DNA of 64,000 nt from Porogramme epimiltina (lineage: Eukaryota > Basidiomycota > Agaricomycetes > Polyporales > Polyporaceae), in contig FTLJ01000482.1 in the NCBI GenBank assembly GCA_900155495.1, positions 1-64,000 on the forward strand, in the 5' to 3' direction. The position numbers were made by a program, and so were the translations under genes. Numbering within the stretch: the first letter of the stretch is position 1; the number at the start of each line of letters is the position of its first letter. The notes under the pieces are model-generated. The model made no database searches, was not told the origin of the DNA, and saw only the letters and a list, made by a program, of their open reading frames with translations. Shown one piece after another: positions 33,149 through 44,580 of the stretch.

Positions 33149-34705
33149 TCACGCCGCGACCTCGACGCCGCCTTTGGTCTCTGCGCGCCGGGCTCTCGCG
33201 GCGGCGCTTGTGCGGAGGAGCCACGCGAGGTTCTCGTACACGACGAAGGTTACGCACGTCCCGGGCAGGACGCGCACGAGGTTCGTGCCCAGCCCGCGGT
33301 AGAAGCCGCGCACGCCCTCCTCTGCCCACGTCTTCTTGATGCACGCGGGGATCGTCGGGTACAGGTGCGCGGTGGCGTTGTTCTGGAATGCGACGGGCGT
33401 GAGTACGCGCGAGGGGGGTGAAGGGAGGGCAAGAGAGGGCGGGTGAGTGGGAGACCCACCTGTATTCGGGAGCGGACGACCTGGTACGGATATGTGGATG
33501 CGAGCGCGAAAAGTTTGCTTGCGCCGGACATAATCGTGTATGCCGTATTCGACTACGCGATGTGACGCGATGCAAAAGGCAAAACAGGTTCATTAAGGGG
33601 AGAAGAGGCACGGGCGGTGAGGAAGAACCACGCACCAATTTGTCGTCATCGGTGGTGTACTCCCTGCCGGCACTCGCAAACTGCCGCTTTTTGCGGTCAA
33701 AGCCCCATCTTTTCATCTCCTCGTACGCCATGAACTGTATCGCGCCATTGCTGACGCCAACAAGGGCAAGAGATGTACCCTTGTACAGGCCGCGAAGACC
33801 CTCGGTGGAGTAGATGGACCGCAGACCGTCTGAAAGCCAATGAGCACGTTAGATAAGCGTGTGAGCGCCCCGCTGCGGGTAAGTGCCGCCGTCGTGTTCG
33901 ACGCCACAGGCTCGTCGGAGGGCACGAGGATACAAGATACGTACGCCAGAGGCTTCTGTACGCGGTGGGCTCGCCCGCGGTAGTGGTGAACATCCGGACC
34001 TTGACGACCCAGATGGGGTTGGTCATGATCGCCGTGACCGCACCTGGCAGGGTACAGGGTGTCAGCGGGACAGGCCATGAGCGCGGCAAGGGGGACGCGA
34101 ACTCGCTTGCGCAGAGCAGAGGAGGAAGGCGCTGGCGGGAAGCTTGTAGTTGGGGTCGCCGCCCGTAGCACGTTGCTTCAGCGTGTGGTAGCTTCGGGCG
34201 CAGAGAACGTAAGACGGCGCGATGCGATATGGAAGGCGGACACGGCGGCACGGAGGACGCGGGGCGAGCGCGGGCGGGTGAGTGAGTGTGGCATGGCGGA
34301 GGAGGCGTGCAGAAGGGTGCGCTCACAAGAGGAAGTAGAGTCCCCAACTGGACGCGTTCCCTGCGATATTAGACCCGACACCCCGGTAGAGTCCCTTCCA
34401 GCCGTCGCGGGCCTGGATGTCCTTGAGGGAAGACCATATTGCGCGGCCGATGCCGCCCTGGGGTTTGTCTGTTGCTACCTGGAACTTGACCTTGAGGAGG
34501 TCGAGGGGGTGCATGCAGAGGACGGCGACAACGCCCGCGCCGAGCCCCGCGAAGGCATGGTCCTAGATGGGAGAGTCAGGGCCGTTGTCAGAGAGGTCGT
34601 GCGCTACGGGGCGAACGGAGCGCAGCGGGGAGGGGGCGGGGGCAAGGAGGGAAGACGCACGAGGGCCGCTGTAGGGAAGAAGCTGGGCGGTTGGGTGTGG
34701 GACAT
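33149..34705 (-). CDS. Mitochondrial carrier, FAD/folate type (FLX1/SLC25A32-like)
   Basis: Inner-membrane solute carrier of three repeats. The first exon is MSHTQPPSFFPTAAL (34705-34661), joined to DHAFAGLGAGVVAVLCMHPL at about 34561. Repeat 1 has PLDLLKVKFQVA and YRGVGSNIAGNASSWGLYF. Repeat 2 has MTNPIWVVKVRMFTT, a Trp-containing PxW motif typical of the FLX1/SLC25A32 group, and LRGLYKGTSLALVGVSNGAIQFMAYEEMKRW. Repeat 3 has STYPYQVVRSRIQ, then RAFYRGLGTNLVRVLPGTCVTFVVYENLAWLL, ending VEVAA. The signature PX[DE]XX[KR] is intact in repeat 1 and modified in repeats 2 and 3, as in FAD/folate carriers. Substrate FAD is inferred from family resemblance. Divergent from the prolyl oligopeptidase gene. 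Confidence 0.88.
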
Positions 34706-35321
34706 GCAAGGCAGCCCGGGGGTGCTGCGACGGACAGCTGGCGGCTACGTGCGCACGGCGACGAGCAGAGGGGTCGGGGCGGGCTTGCGGTTGGAGGCGA
34801 GTGGACTGAGAGTGACTCTGAGTCCGGGGCGCCGGCATTCCTCGTCTGACCGAGAAATTGTGACGTGAGTGCTGGCCTCGGGCGTTTACTGGGAGATTAG
34901 ATAGACGCCGCCTGCGTCACCAGATAGCGCTGTCAGTGTCGGGCTCGCGAGGGTCCTCGTCGCCGCCTTGCACGGCCTGCTCAGCCTCCGACGTTGCCCC
35001 ACCGCTCCCCCACACCGCGCACATCGGCGCCGCCCAAGATCCTCGGCCTCGTCGTCCTCCGCGCCCCCCGCGCGTGCCCAGCTCCGACTACCCGGATGTA
35101 ATTCGCATCGCTTTCTTGCTGGCGCAACCTCGCAGTCACGCTGACATGTTCCTGGCCAGAGACCCCGGCCAGCAATCGATTATTCGATACTCATCTCCCG
35201 GCACATGCTTTCCCGATTCCACTTTCTGACACCCTCTCTCCGGTCTCCACTCTCCATTAATATAAGACCGCTCCCCCGCGCCTCCCTCCGTCGACCCCTC
35301 CATTCCTCCCCCACACGCGCC
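34706..35321. promoter_or_regulatory. Divergent promoter region, carrier and prolyl oligopeptidase
   Basis: About 615 bases. The right part holds an in-frame upstream ATG (35205) and a TATA-like TATAAG (35261-35266) for the oligopeptidase gene. No separate gene is seen. Confidence 0.5.
35261..35266 (+). promoter_or_regulatory. TATA-like box between two in-frame starts of prolyl oligopeptidase
   Basis: TATAAG in TTAATATAAGACC is 61 bases before ATG 35322 but downstream of the in-frame ATG at 35205. Use of this site would exclude the upstream start. Confidence 0.5.
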
Positions 35322-38300
35322 ATGCCTTCCGCCCCCACCGCCTGGGTGCCCAGCCGCTACCCGTCTGCCCGCCGCTCCGACCACGTCGACGTATACAAGA
35401 GCGAGAAGCACGGCGAGGTGCGCGTGCACGACCCCTACCAGTGGCTCGAGCACAACACAGACGAGACCGAGCAATGGACGACCGCCCAGGAGAAGTTCAC
35501 GCGTGAGTACCTCGACCTCAACCCCGAGCGCAAGGAGCTGGAGGATGAGATTCGCAAGAACCTGGACTACGCCAAGGTACGAGACGCGTCTGAACACCGT
35601 CTGACGCGTCGCGCGATGCTCACGCCGCGTTTGGCAGTTCTCCGCACCATCCCTGAAGGACGACGGGAAATGGTACTGGTACTACAACACGGGGCTCCAG
35701 GCCCAGTCTGGTCTGTGTTCCCATCTCCTACTCGTCTAGGCTCCCAGGGTCCTGACAGGGTACCGGCGCGGTCGGACTGTTACAGTCCTCTACCGGTCCA
35801 AGGATAGCACCCTGCCAGACTTCTCCCAGGCCGCGGACGCTGGAGGGGAGGTCTTCTTTGATGTCAGACATTACTCTCTAACCCCGGGTGTTTCATACTG
35901 ACTCGCACAAACCGCGCAGCCCAACCTGCTTTCCTCCGATGGTACGGCAGCGATTGCAGCTACCGCGTTCTCCCGCTCGGGAGAGTATTTCGCTTACGGC
36001 ATTTCTCGTTCGGTGCGCTTTTCTTCCACTTCATGTTGTTGTTGCTGCCACAAGGGTTAATTATACTGCCCATCCAGGGAAGCGACTTCTTCACCATCTA
36101 CGTCCGTCCCACCTCGGCGCCGCTTGCGTCTGTGGACGGCGCGCAGCCGTCTCACGACGAGGGGCGGCTTCCCGAGGAGATCCGCTACGTGAAGTTTTCT
36201 GGTATCTCGTGGACACACGACTCCAAGGGATTCTTCTACCAGGTGTGTCCCCCGGCGCCCTAAAATCTCACTGCTCCCAGGAGTCCGCGTGCTCACTCCC
36301 CGGCGTCGACGACTCAATAGAGATTCGCGGCCCGCGAGTCCCATGGCGCCGCCTCGGAGGACGCCGCGGGCACCGAGACAGAGAGCGACAAGAACGCGAT
36401 GCTTTATTACCATAAGATCGGCACCGACCAATGTGCGTCTTTTTTGCGCGATCGTCCGGGTCGTGTGATAATTCAAGCGCCGACGCCATCCTTGCTTTGT
36501 GACAGCCGAGGACGTCCTTGTGTACAAGGACGAGTCCAACCCAACATGGATGTGGGGAACTGAGCTCACCGAAGTGGACGGGCGCTACCTGATGCTCACT
36601 ATCACAAAGGATACCTCACGGGTGCGTTCATGATCCGTTCTGGGTCAAGCAGTCTTGCTAAAATTACGATCCATTCAGAAATACCTCCTTTGGATTGCGG
36701 ACCTCCAGGGGGACACTATTGGCCCTAACCTGAAGTGGGACAAGCTCATCGACAACTTCGAGGCTCAATACGACTAGTGAGCTACCAATTATCCATGAAT
36801 CCGAATACTGCTTATCAACGCCTTTCGCAGCGTTGCGAATGACGGGACTGTATTCTACTTCCGCACGAACAAGGACGCGCCTCAGTACAAGCTGGTCTCC
36901 GTTGATATCGCTGATCCTCCAGAAAAGCGTGTCTTCAAGGAGCTCATCCCCGAGGACAAGGACGCGCATCTCGAAGACGTGCGCGCCGTGAACGGTGACC
37001 ACGCCGTTGTTGTTTACAAGCGCAATGTGGGTCTCTTATTTTGCACAAACTGGCCGCACGTTTACCTTATTTTACGCACTACTCTCAATGACAGGTCATC
37101 GACGAGATCTATATCTACCAACTCTCAACCGGCAAGCGCCTCCAGCGTGTAGCAGGGGACTTTGTCGGCGCCGCGACGATCAGCTGTCGTCGCCCTCAAT
37201 CATGGTACTTCGCGTCCCTCACGGGCTTTACTACGCCAGGTCTTGTGGGGCAGTACAACTTCAGCAAGCCGGAGGAGGAGAAGTGGAGCATCTACCGCGC
37301 CACGCAGGTCGCGGGCCTGAGCCCGAACGACTTCTCTGCGGAACAAGTGTGGTACACTAGCAAGGACGGCACGCGCGTGCCGATGTTCATCGTGCGCCAT
37401 AAGGACACAAAGTTCGACGGGACGGCACCGGCGCTGCAGTACGGTAGGGCTGCCTCCCCCGAATACACCGCGAGACTTGTGCTGACCATGCCGCCGCATG
37501 ACAGGCTATGGTGGCTTCACGATCCCGATCAACCCATTCTTCAGCCCCGCGATCCTCACGTGGATGCAGAAGTACGGCGCGATCCTCGCCGTGGCGAACA
37601 TCCGCGGCGGAGGCGAGTTTGGCGAGGAGTGGCATCTCGCAGGCACGCGCGAGCGCAAAGTGCGTATTCGGTGGTCTGCGTTGTATGATAGAGCTCGTGC
37701 ACTGACGAGACGTGTAGGTCAACTGCTTTGACGACTTCATCGCTGCCTCGTAAGTCTAGGGTGAATAATTCTCTGTTTTATTGTGCTTACAAATGGCTCA
37801 GGCAATACCTTGTTGACAACAAGTATGCGGCCCCAGGCAAGGTCGCGATCAATGGTGGTTCCAACGGAGGTGCGTGTTCTTCAATAGAGGGCACAGATGA
37901 TGACACTGACGTTTCTGGGTTGTGATGCAGGTCTTTTGGTTGCTGCATGTGTAAACCGTGCACCCGAGGGGCTGCTCGGAGCCGCCGTTGCCGATGTCGG
38001 CGTCCTTGATTTGCTGAAGGTACGGGGATCTTCGATTGGCCCGCACTAGCCATTTCTAACGTCTGTCTGTTCAGTTCGCGGACTTCACCATTGGCCGCGC
38101 GTGGACGTCCGACTACGGCGACCCGCACGACCCTCACGACTTCGACTTCATCCACCCCATCTCCCCGGTGCACAACGTTCCAATCGACAAAGTGCTCCCA
38201 CCGCTCATGCTGACGACTGCGGACCGTGCGTTGTGTCTCTGATTGTTTCTCGTATGTTCACGGCTGATATTGGGTTGCAGACGATGATCGTGTGGTGCCC

Positions 38301-38563
38301 TTGCACTCATTCAAGCACGCGGCGACGCTGCAGCACCTCAAGCCGGACAACCCGCACCCGCTCATCATCCGAATCGACAAGAAGGCGGGCCACGGTGCGG
38401 GCAAGTCGACTGAGAAGCGGTTCGTGTCATGTTGTTGCCCTTGGCGCCATTTTACAGTTATCCTAATTCCCACATTTCCTCTGCTGCTCTCAGTATCCAA
38501 GAGTACGCGGACAAGTACGGATTCATCGCGCAATCTCTAGGCCTCAAGCCGCGGAGCAGTTGA
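35322..38563 (+). CDS. Prolyl oligopeptidase (family S9A)
   Basis: Cytosolic serine peptidase cutting after Pro in short peptides. Starts [25 protein letters not shown] with DPYQWLEHN; propeller strands follow through many exons ([59 protein letters not shown]). The catalytic domain has [41 protein letters not shown], the nucleophile in [10 protein letters not shown] (GGSNGG, split by an intron), the Asp in [12 protein letters not shown] and the His in [10 protein letters not shown]. It ends SLGLKPRSS. The triad is complete and the length of about 740 residues is standard. An in-frame ATG at 35205 would add 39 residues rich in Arg/Ser/Leu (RASLRRPLHSSPTR), resembling a mitochondrial presequence, so two isoforms are possible. 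Nothing around it suggests a specialised peptide pathway, so a general POP is the best call. Confidence 0.93.
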
Positions 38564-38872
38564 GCGATGTCGTCCCTGCCGACGGCGTCCCCCGCTGATG
38601 CGAGGACAGTCCCTCTACGGGCAGTCTTGTAGCCAGCAGGGCTACGCGAGCCCACGATCTGTGGACTGTTGATGAATTTGCTGTGATACAAGCTTTGTGT
38701 TGTGCATACCCCGGACACTTTAATCAAGTTTATGTTGCTAAGTTTCATTTCAACAACCCGCCCTGGGTATCTGCTCATCTTTTCACGAGCGCTGAGACGA
38801 ATAGGAATGGTACACAAGATCGCATTGAATACATACATAGAACATAAACCAATATTCCTAGATCCGATCGAG
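38564..38872. other. Short intergenic region between convergent genes
   Basis: About 310 bases between the oligopeptidase stop and the spliced stop of the kinase-like gene. AT-rich 3' sequence only. Confidence 0.45.
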
Positions 38873-40230
38873 TCAAAACATGGTTCTGAAGGCAGCTGAC
38901 GCCTGTTGTTGTTATATGAGATTCATAGGGTCGACCATCTATATTGGAACTCACGAGTGTCATGGTATCAAATACAGCTTGAACCGCAAGAGGTTCATCT
39001 CGGACTCTCGCCCTCCACAAACGATGGATAGTCCACACATCTTTGCGGATTTCTCTAAACTGTCCCAAGGCTTCAACAGCACTAGGCCTTTGTGAAGGCT
39101 CACGATTGATCATACGCGAAATCAGAGGCCAGATTATGTCGACATTAGCGAATTTCTCTAGAGAACAATCAATTGATAGGGATGCGGCGGGTCGTCGATT
39201 ATCCACTTACCTCCAGGAATGACTGACGGAATGCGTTCCCTAAGATGAAGATGTCTGCTTTGAATGGATTGTACGGCATGACTTTCGAAAGCTCCGGCAG
39301 ATCACGATCCAATCCATCACTACTCGTGACGAGCCTGTCAACATCATCTGAGGAGAACATAGACGAGAGTCCGAAATCTGTGAAATAATAGGTAACCGGA
39401 ACGTTGGAGCGAGGCATGGTAGGAGCCATTTCTAGGACATTGTTTGGCAAGGATCTGTCTGCCATAGGATGGAATCCTCGAGGGAAGATATTGGATGCGT
39501 CCATCATAACGTTCTTATACGCGCAATCTCTGCCAAAGAAAATGAGGGTGTGCCTTTGCTGTCAAGCGCATTACGCACCTGTGAGCCACGTTATGTTCAT
39601 GTAAGAACACGAGCCCCTTCAAATAATTGTGTAAACCATGTCGAAGAAACTACAATAATGAAGTAGATACCTCGAGGAGCTGCTCTATGCATTCGAGGAT
39701 GCTGCCCACAGTATCAAATTCCGGGTCGTCTATCCAACGAAGGAATGGCATGACAAGAAAAGAGATTGAAGGATCTTGATGGTCTACAATGACATCGAGG
39801 ACGGGGACGCAATGATTGCGAGGATCGCGGCGTAATTCCTCGCTAGATAAATACGTTGCGATGCGTATCTCAGGGGATGAGCTTGCAACCCGTTTCAGGA
39901 GAACCAGCTTCCCGTCTGCGAGTCTCCGCGCATCCAGGACGTGGGTCCGGAACATCTGATGGCACGACATGCAGATTTAACAAAGTAATATAGCGCTAGG
40001 AAGAGCGTACTCACGTGCCAGCAGAGCGCATCCTCCTGTTCAATAAGTTTCAAGCTGGGGTTTGCCTTCCAAGACGGGATCCAGCCTGGTCTATAACGAG
40101 GACGAAGGGTGTAGCCACGAGATTCGAAAAGCTCCTGTCTGTCGTGCCAGAACATCTCGATTGAAGTCAACTCTTCGAAGACAGCGTTTGGGTCAGGATT
40201 CGGACCGGAGGTTGGAGGACTGCCTTCCAT
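38873..40230 (-). CDS. Lineage-specific protein kinase-like protein (copy 1)
   Basis: Basidiomycete-type protein kinase-like fold. Start MEGSPPTSGPNPD, then FEELTSIEMFWHDRQELFESRGYTLRPRY. After an intron comes MFRTHVLDARRLADGKLVLLKRV (candidate ATP-site Lys), then VMPFLRWIDDPEFDTVGSILE. The catalytic loop is split by an intron in HR-DCAYKN, followed by NVMMDASNIFPRGFHP, a metal-binding DFG in YYFTDFGLSSMFS, and NPFKADIFILGNAF. A late helix (ISRMINREPSQRPSAVEALGQF) resembles the kinase Arg-helix. The last exon is tiny: donor CTC|GTGAGT, then ASAAFRTMF-stop at 38873, matching the paralogue's CSTAYRGFF-stop. Lys, HRD and DFG are all present, so activity is possible; I see no canonical glycine loop. 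The paralogue lies inverted at 45936-47288. Confidence 0.83.
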
Positions 40231-40792
40231 CACGGTTAGAGGCAGTAGCAGAACGGCTAGCCTGATAAAGGAGAGCCCAAGTGAGGGGGAAGGGAGGGAC
40301 GCAAAGTAGTATGCGGACAGCCGTTTGTCGTGTTGCTTGTTCTTCCCGTGTCCTCAATAGACTGTTTTCCAGTCTCGTGAGAACTTCTGTCCAAGCTCGA
40401 GCTTGGCGCTGAACGACCAGAGACAACCTAGGGATGTACGGATCGAGGTTCAATTTGAGTGATCAGTTGAGAATTAAACAATCCCTACTTACCATGCGCG
40501 TCAAACATGGACGCTTGCGGCTGGACTTACTGTGATTCACGTGATACAGCGCCAGTAATGAGCTGAACGGAAGGCCACTCGCTGGTAATCTACTAAGACT
40601 TGGACCCAACTATGAACACTGAGCCTGACTCTGTCCTATGCTCTATTGCCCAAGGTATACAACTCCTTCAAGTGGGGCCGTTGGCCTGATGCTTGAAACT
40701 CCTTGAGTAATTGGAGAAGTTACTTTTGTCACACCACTTGCCAGCTGATATCATGCCAACGCGTACTAGACCACCATGAGGGAAGAGTCGGA
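40231..40792. other. Upstream region of kinase copy 1
   Basis: About 560 bases containing the promoter of the minus-strand kinase-like gene and ending at the inverted-repeat element. No TATA box or gene is seen. Confidence 0.45.
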
Positions 40793-40810
40793 TTAAAATC
40801 ACCCCCGTGG
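40793..40810 (+). repeat. Left terminal inverted repeat and TTAA
   Basis: TTAAAATCACCCCCGTGG. It matches the right end on the opposite strand over TTAAAATCACC with one mismatch in the next few bases. Confidence 0.65.
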
Positions 40811-42192
40811 AACCGTGTATAATAGCAAGGGATACCTATGAGAATCACCCCTTGGTGGTGAAAAAGTATACCGTAGGGAGGCGATTTTGGGTGGTGATTA
40901 TAGCCACCAAAATGGCCGAAATCACCCGCGACTTGATGGACTCCTCAGGGGGGCCAGGGCAAGCGAAAACACCCCGCTGCGCGGGTTATATGTATGGCGT
41001 GAAAGCACTCCTTGGGCGGATGATTTTCTCTCAAAAGGACCCGCATAAGATGTTTAAAACATTAGATGAAACATATATAGCATTTACGATGCCTTTCACC
41101 AGCACGCAACGCACATGCTAGTACTAATTACATTCCAGAACACATACATACATCTCCTCGCTCTGCCCCTCCTCTTCTATCGCGCGCCCCGGCGCAGGCC
41201 TCGACGATGAGAGGAGGCTTTCCCGCCCCCCCGCCCCCCCCTTACGCTTGCGGTCGTGCGGCCTCCGCCACCCCAAGGAACTACGCAAGCAGGCTACACG
41301 GCCGCCTCCGCTGCGAGGAACTACGCGCGCAAGCCGCGCTTCGCCACCGCCATCTCGGACGTTTTCCCAGGCTGACAGCTTGCACTATGTCCCCCCTTGC
41401 AAGTGCATGAGGGCGGAAAGAGGGACGTACCGGGAATTGAGCTTTGTGTGCGCGGCCATGTCCCGCACGGAGGTCGGAGAACCTCTGGGAGCTGCTCTTG
41501 ACGCCCTAGGCCGGGTCCCATGTCAGTTTGTGTGCTGTAAACATTCTCCATGGACGTATGCTTGTTAGATATCAACCAGGAGTGTGTAGGGAGACGAGGA
41601 GAGGGAGGAGAGGGAGGAGAGGCACGTGTGATTGGAGGTGGAGTAGGAATAAGAGGGCTAAGTTATCGGGGAGTTACGCACCTCAGGCTCTTAGCTCCCC
41701 ACTCCTCAACTTCCCAAGTCGACTAACTAATACTAGTCCGGGTTTGATGCCAGTCCGACGAGACATTCAAGCGAGAGTAACGTGTGAAGCAAGATGGAGA
41801 TGAGAGAGGTTGCTCAGAGTGCTGTACTTAGCTTGACTCACAGCGGAGGCCGGGAGTTTAGGGCAGGTGAGATAAAACTTCAGCTCTCGAAAACATGGGC
41901 CATAAGCGCCCAGCTATGCCGCCTCAGTTGCAAAGCGCCTGAGGTAGTATCTACTGGTGCGAGCTCCTTGCATCTGTTTTCGACAGTAGCGTTCCGTAGT
42001 ATGGTATCACAGAGTTCCCACATATGCTACAAACACCCGGCCCCCTAAGAGCTTCACCCAAAATTTGGGTGATTATTATCACCCCCTCGGGGGGCGATAA
42101 CTTGGTGGTGAAATTACCATAGAATCACCCCTTCTGAGAAATCACCCGGACCGCCGGTGAAAGCCAAATATCACCCGATCTGGGTGGTGATT
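40797..42192. mobile_element. Candidate non-autonomous DNA transposon with TTAA borders
   Basis: The left end reads AATCACCCCCG from 40797 and the right end, on the opposite strand from 42192, reads AATCACCACCC, so the termini are inverted repeats. TTAA directly flanks both ends (40793-40796 and 42193-42196). Near both ends TCACCC/GGGTGA units recur in both orientations (for example 40843-40860, 40891-40905, 42054-42072, 42142-42192), including a 19-nt palindrome at 42054-42072 and a shared CTTGGTGGTGAAA. The 1,396-bp body has no transposase; frames at 40807-41121 and 41207-41800 match nothing I know. A TTAA target would fit piggyBac-like transposition, but the ends do not start with the usual CCY motif. 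A Tc1/mariner-type (TA) or other family remains possible. Confidence 0.65.
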
Positions 42193-42196
42193 TTAA
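42180..42196 (-). repeat. Right terminal inverted repeat and TTAA
   Basis: On the minus strand it reads TTAAAATCACCACCCAG, the counterpart of the left end. Confidence 0.65.
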
Positions 42197-42499
42197 CCCG
42201 CAACCTTTCTCACAGTGGACCACTTTGGATAAAAGACCTCAACTTCTCCAAACCATGGCTCTGCTGTGGTGATCCCGTGGTATGATCACTGTATGCAGCT
42301 CCCACGAGTAGACAGCTCACTGAACTCAGGAAGTGCACGGTTATTTCAGTGGGATGCCGTGACTTGTACGGCCGCCGGTCGTGGAGCTCCCTATAAGAGT
42401 CTGAGAAGCTCGAGGGGCCGGAAGGCTTGCTCCTGCTGGACCCCGGCCTCTCCCCCTTCAACCTGTGTTCCACCCAACACCAGCGCCTGACAACAGGTC

Positions 42500-44378
42500 A
42501 TGTCGCCGAAGTTTGCCGTTGCAATCGTGTAAGTCCTCCATCGAATCTGATTACTCGTGGCCACAATAAATTCAGCTCATTCGATTCTCAGCGGGGCCGG
42601 ACTGACAGGACTCATGTTTGCGCACGCGCTCCGAAGGCTTGCCCCAGACGTGGAGTTTGAAGTCTATGAGGGAGCCACGCAACTTGATGTGATCGGCGCA
42701 GGCATCGGCTTGCAACGTCGTTCGTGGGGGATTATACAGGCCCTTGGGCTTGTGGACGCACTAGGCAAGATCGCTGGAGATGGGACGAGCAAGAGTATGT
42801 GTGTTCCCTAATATTTACAGGCTCTTACCTATGACTATACGAACAGTGATCACAACTGTCCACCGCAAGTCAGACCAAGCCGAAGGGATTGACTTCAACA
42901 AGTTCGATCTCATGGGTATGTCCGCTATTCTTACAAATGGCTGAGGTCGGCACTTACGTTGTCCATACAAATGTGTAGAGCGCAACTTTTCATTTCACAG
43001 GGCTGAAATACAGCGGACCATGATCGAGGAGCTCGGCCCGAACCACGCGGTTCATCTCGGGAAGCGGCTCGTATCGTACTCGCAGAACAAGGATGGGAAC
43101 CCTGACGCAGACAAGCGCATACATGTCACATTCCAGGACGGCACGACGACGGAATGCGACGTCCTTGTTGGCGCGGACGGTATTCGGTCAGGCGTGCGTG
43201 CTATCATGTACCGGCGGTTTGCCGACACCGCTCAGGCTCAGGACAAGGAAGAGGAGGCCGCGAATCTGAGGAAATGCATTCCGCCGGTATTTTCGGGCGA
43301 GGTGGTGTATAGGTGCTTGATCGAGAAAGAGAAGTTGTCTGCCGAAGAGATTGCAGCGTCCCCAGCGATGAATGGTCCTACGATGTGGCTGGTAAGTATT
43401 GGTGTTTGCTTGGAGTCCACGTAGCGTTAATAGCTCATTACATATTCCTGTTCCAGTATTGTGGAAAGAACAAGGTTTGTCCATGAGTTTCATCCCATAA
43501 GTTGACATCGTAATGGACGCGCCGCTCAAACCTGGTTGACTATTAGCATGTGATCACATACCCAATTTCCCAAGGGAAGGTCATCAATGTGGGATGTGGG
43601 GTCACCTTGCCCGGAAAAGCGGGTACCATCTACGATGGCCCATTGTCTGCGCGAGTCAACCAAGCGGAGATTGTCAAGAACTACAAGGGATGGGAACCAC
43701 AGGTGCAGAGGCTTCTTAATGTACGTCCTTTTACTTGTCTAGCTTCGGTTTGTGATCCTAATACGCCCCGCAGCATGTTGACGGAGGACTCATGTGGGTT
43801 ATCAACGTTGTGAATGACTTGCCCACCTTCGTAGACGGAAATGTCGCACTGATGGGGGACGCGGTGGGTCCACTATCTCTTGCGACAGTCCTCCCACGCT
43901 GAAATCCCATGTGATTTACCTCAGGCTCACGCTATGGGACACCATCTCGGGGCAGGGGCAGGGCAAGGTTTCGAGGTGCGTATGGCTAGTATTGTTACAT
44001 TTTGCGACACCTCACACGGCGTAGGGCGCGTTGCTTCTCGCCCAGTTCCTCAGTCGCCCATCTGTTACCAAGCAAACTCTGCCCATCGCACTCAAGATGT
44101 ACGACGAAGTCCGACGTCCTTTCGTGCAGCGGGTCGTTGGACTCTCTCGGCGCGCTTCGGAATTCCATCACCTCAACGGCCCAGAGCTTGCGGACCTCAC
44201 GGAGGAGTCGAGTATGTATGGCGAAGGGCTATCGATAGAGCGGCTTGAAGGGATCGGAAAGATGATTGAGGAGACGCGTGCATGGCGTGACCGGGGCCCA
44301 GGGGTGCTGGCTGAGAATGAAGTATCATTGAAGAGGCTTGATGAAGCGCTCGCCGAAGCCACGCTGACCCCAGCTTGA
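42500..44378 (+). CDS. FAD-dependent monooxygenase (salicylate hydroxylase-like)
   Basis: Group A flavoprotein hydroxylase. Start MSPKFAVAIV at 42500, intron, then GAGLTGLMFAHALRRL completes the GxGxxG dinucleotide site. The Glu after it (FEVYEGATQ) should bind FAD ribose. Further: AEIQRTMIEELG, the DG motif VLVGADGIRSGVR, a distal GD motif VALMGDA joined to AHAMGHHLGAGAGQGFE, and a C-terminal helical end (VQRVVGLSRRASEFHHLNG). Exons join as MNGPTMWL-YCGKNK-HVITYPISQGK, where YCGKNK is an 18-nt micro-exon at about 43458-43475. The product is about 450 residues, normal for the family. The substrate cannot be read from sequence; aromatic acids are typical. It lies between the inverted-repeat element and mitochondrial IF-3. 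Confidence 0.88.
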
Positions 44379-44580
44379 ATGCTTGTACCTGACTGCAAGG
44401 TGGTATGTGCGATATGGCTGGAAACGGATTCTTTCAATGTATAGGGTTTCGAATGATACTTGATGTTCGAACGGGCGGACTGCAATCTTGTTTTCAACGC
44501 GACCAAGCTCTTCGGGATGCTCACATTGATGTGGTGACCTGCAGGCTGTGGTCGTCGCTGAAAAATGGTATAATCCATGA

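Noticed and set aside
35322..38563. Prolyl oligopeptidase as a specialised peptide macrocyclase
   Set aside because: No precursor-peptide gene is visible nearby and the sequence looks like a general S9A peptidase.
40807..41803. Frames inside the inverted-repeat element as a possible transposase
   Set aside because: None shows a DDE/DDD triad, zinc finger or other transposase feature; products are short and biased.
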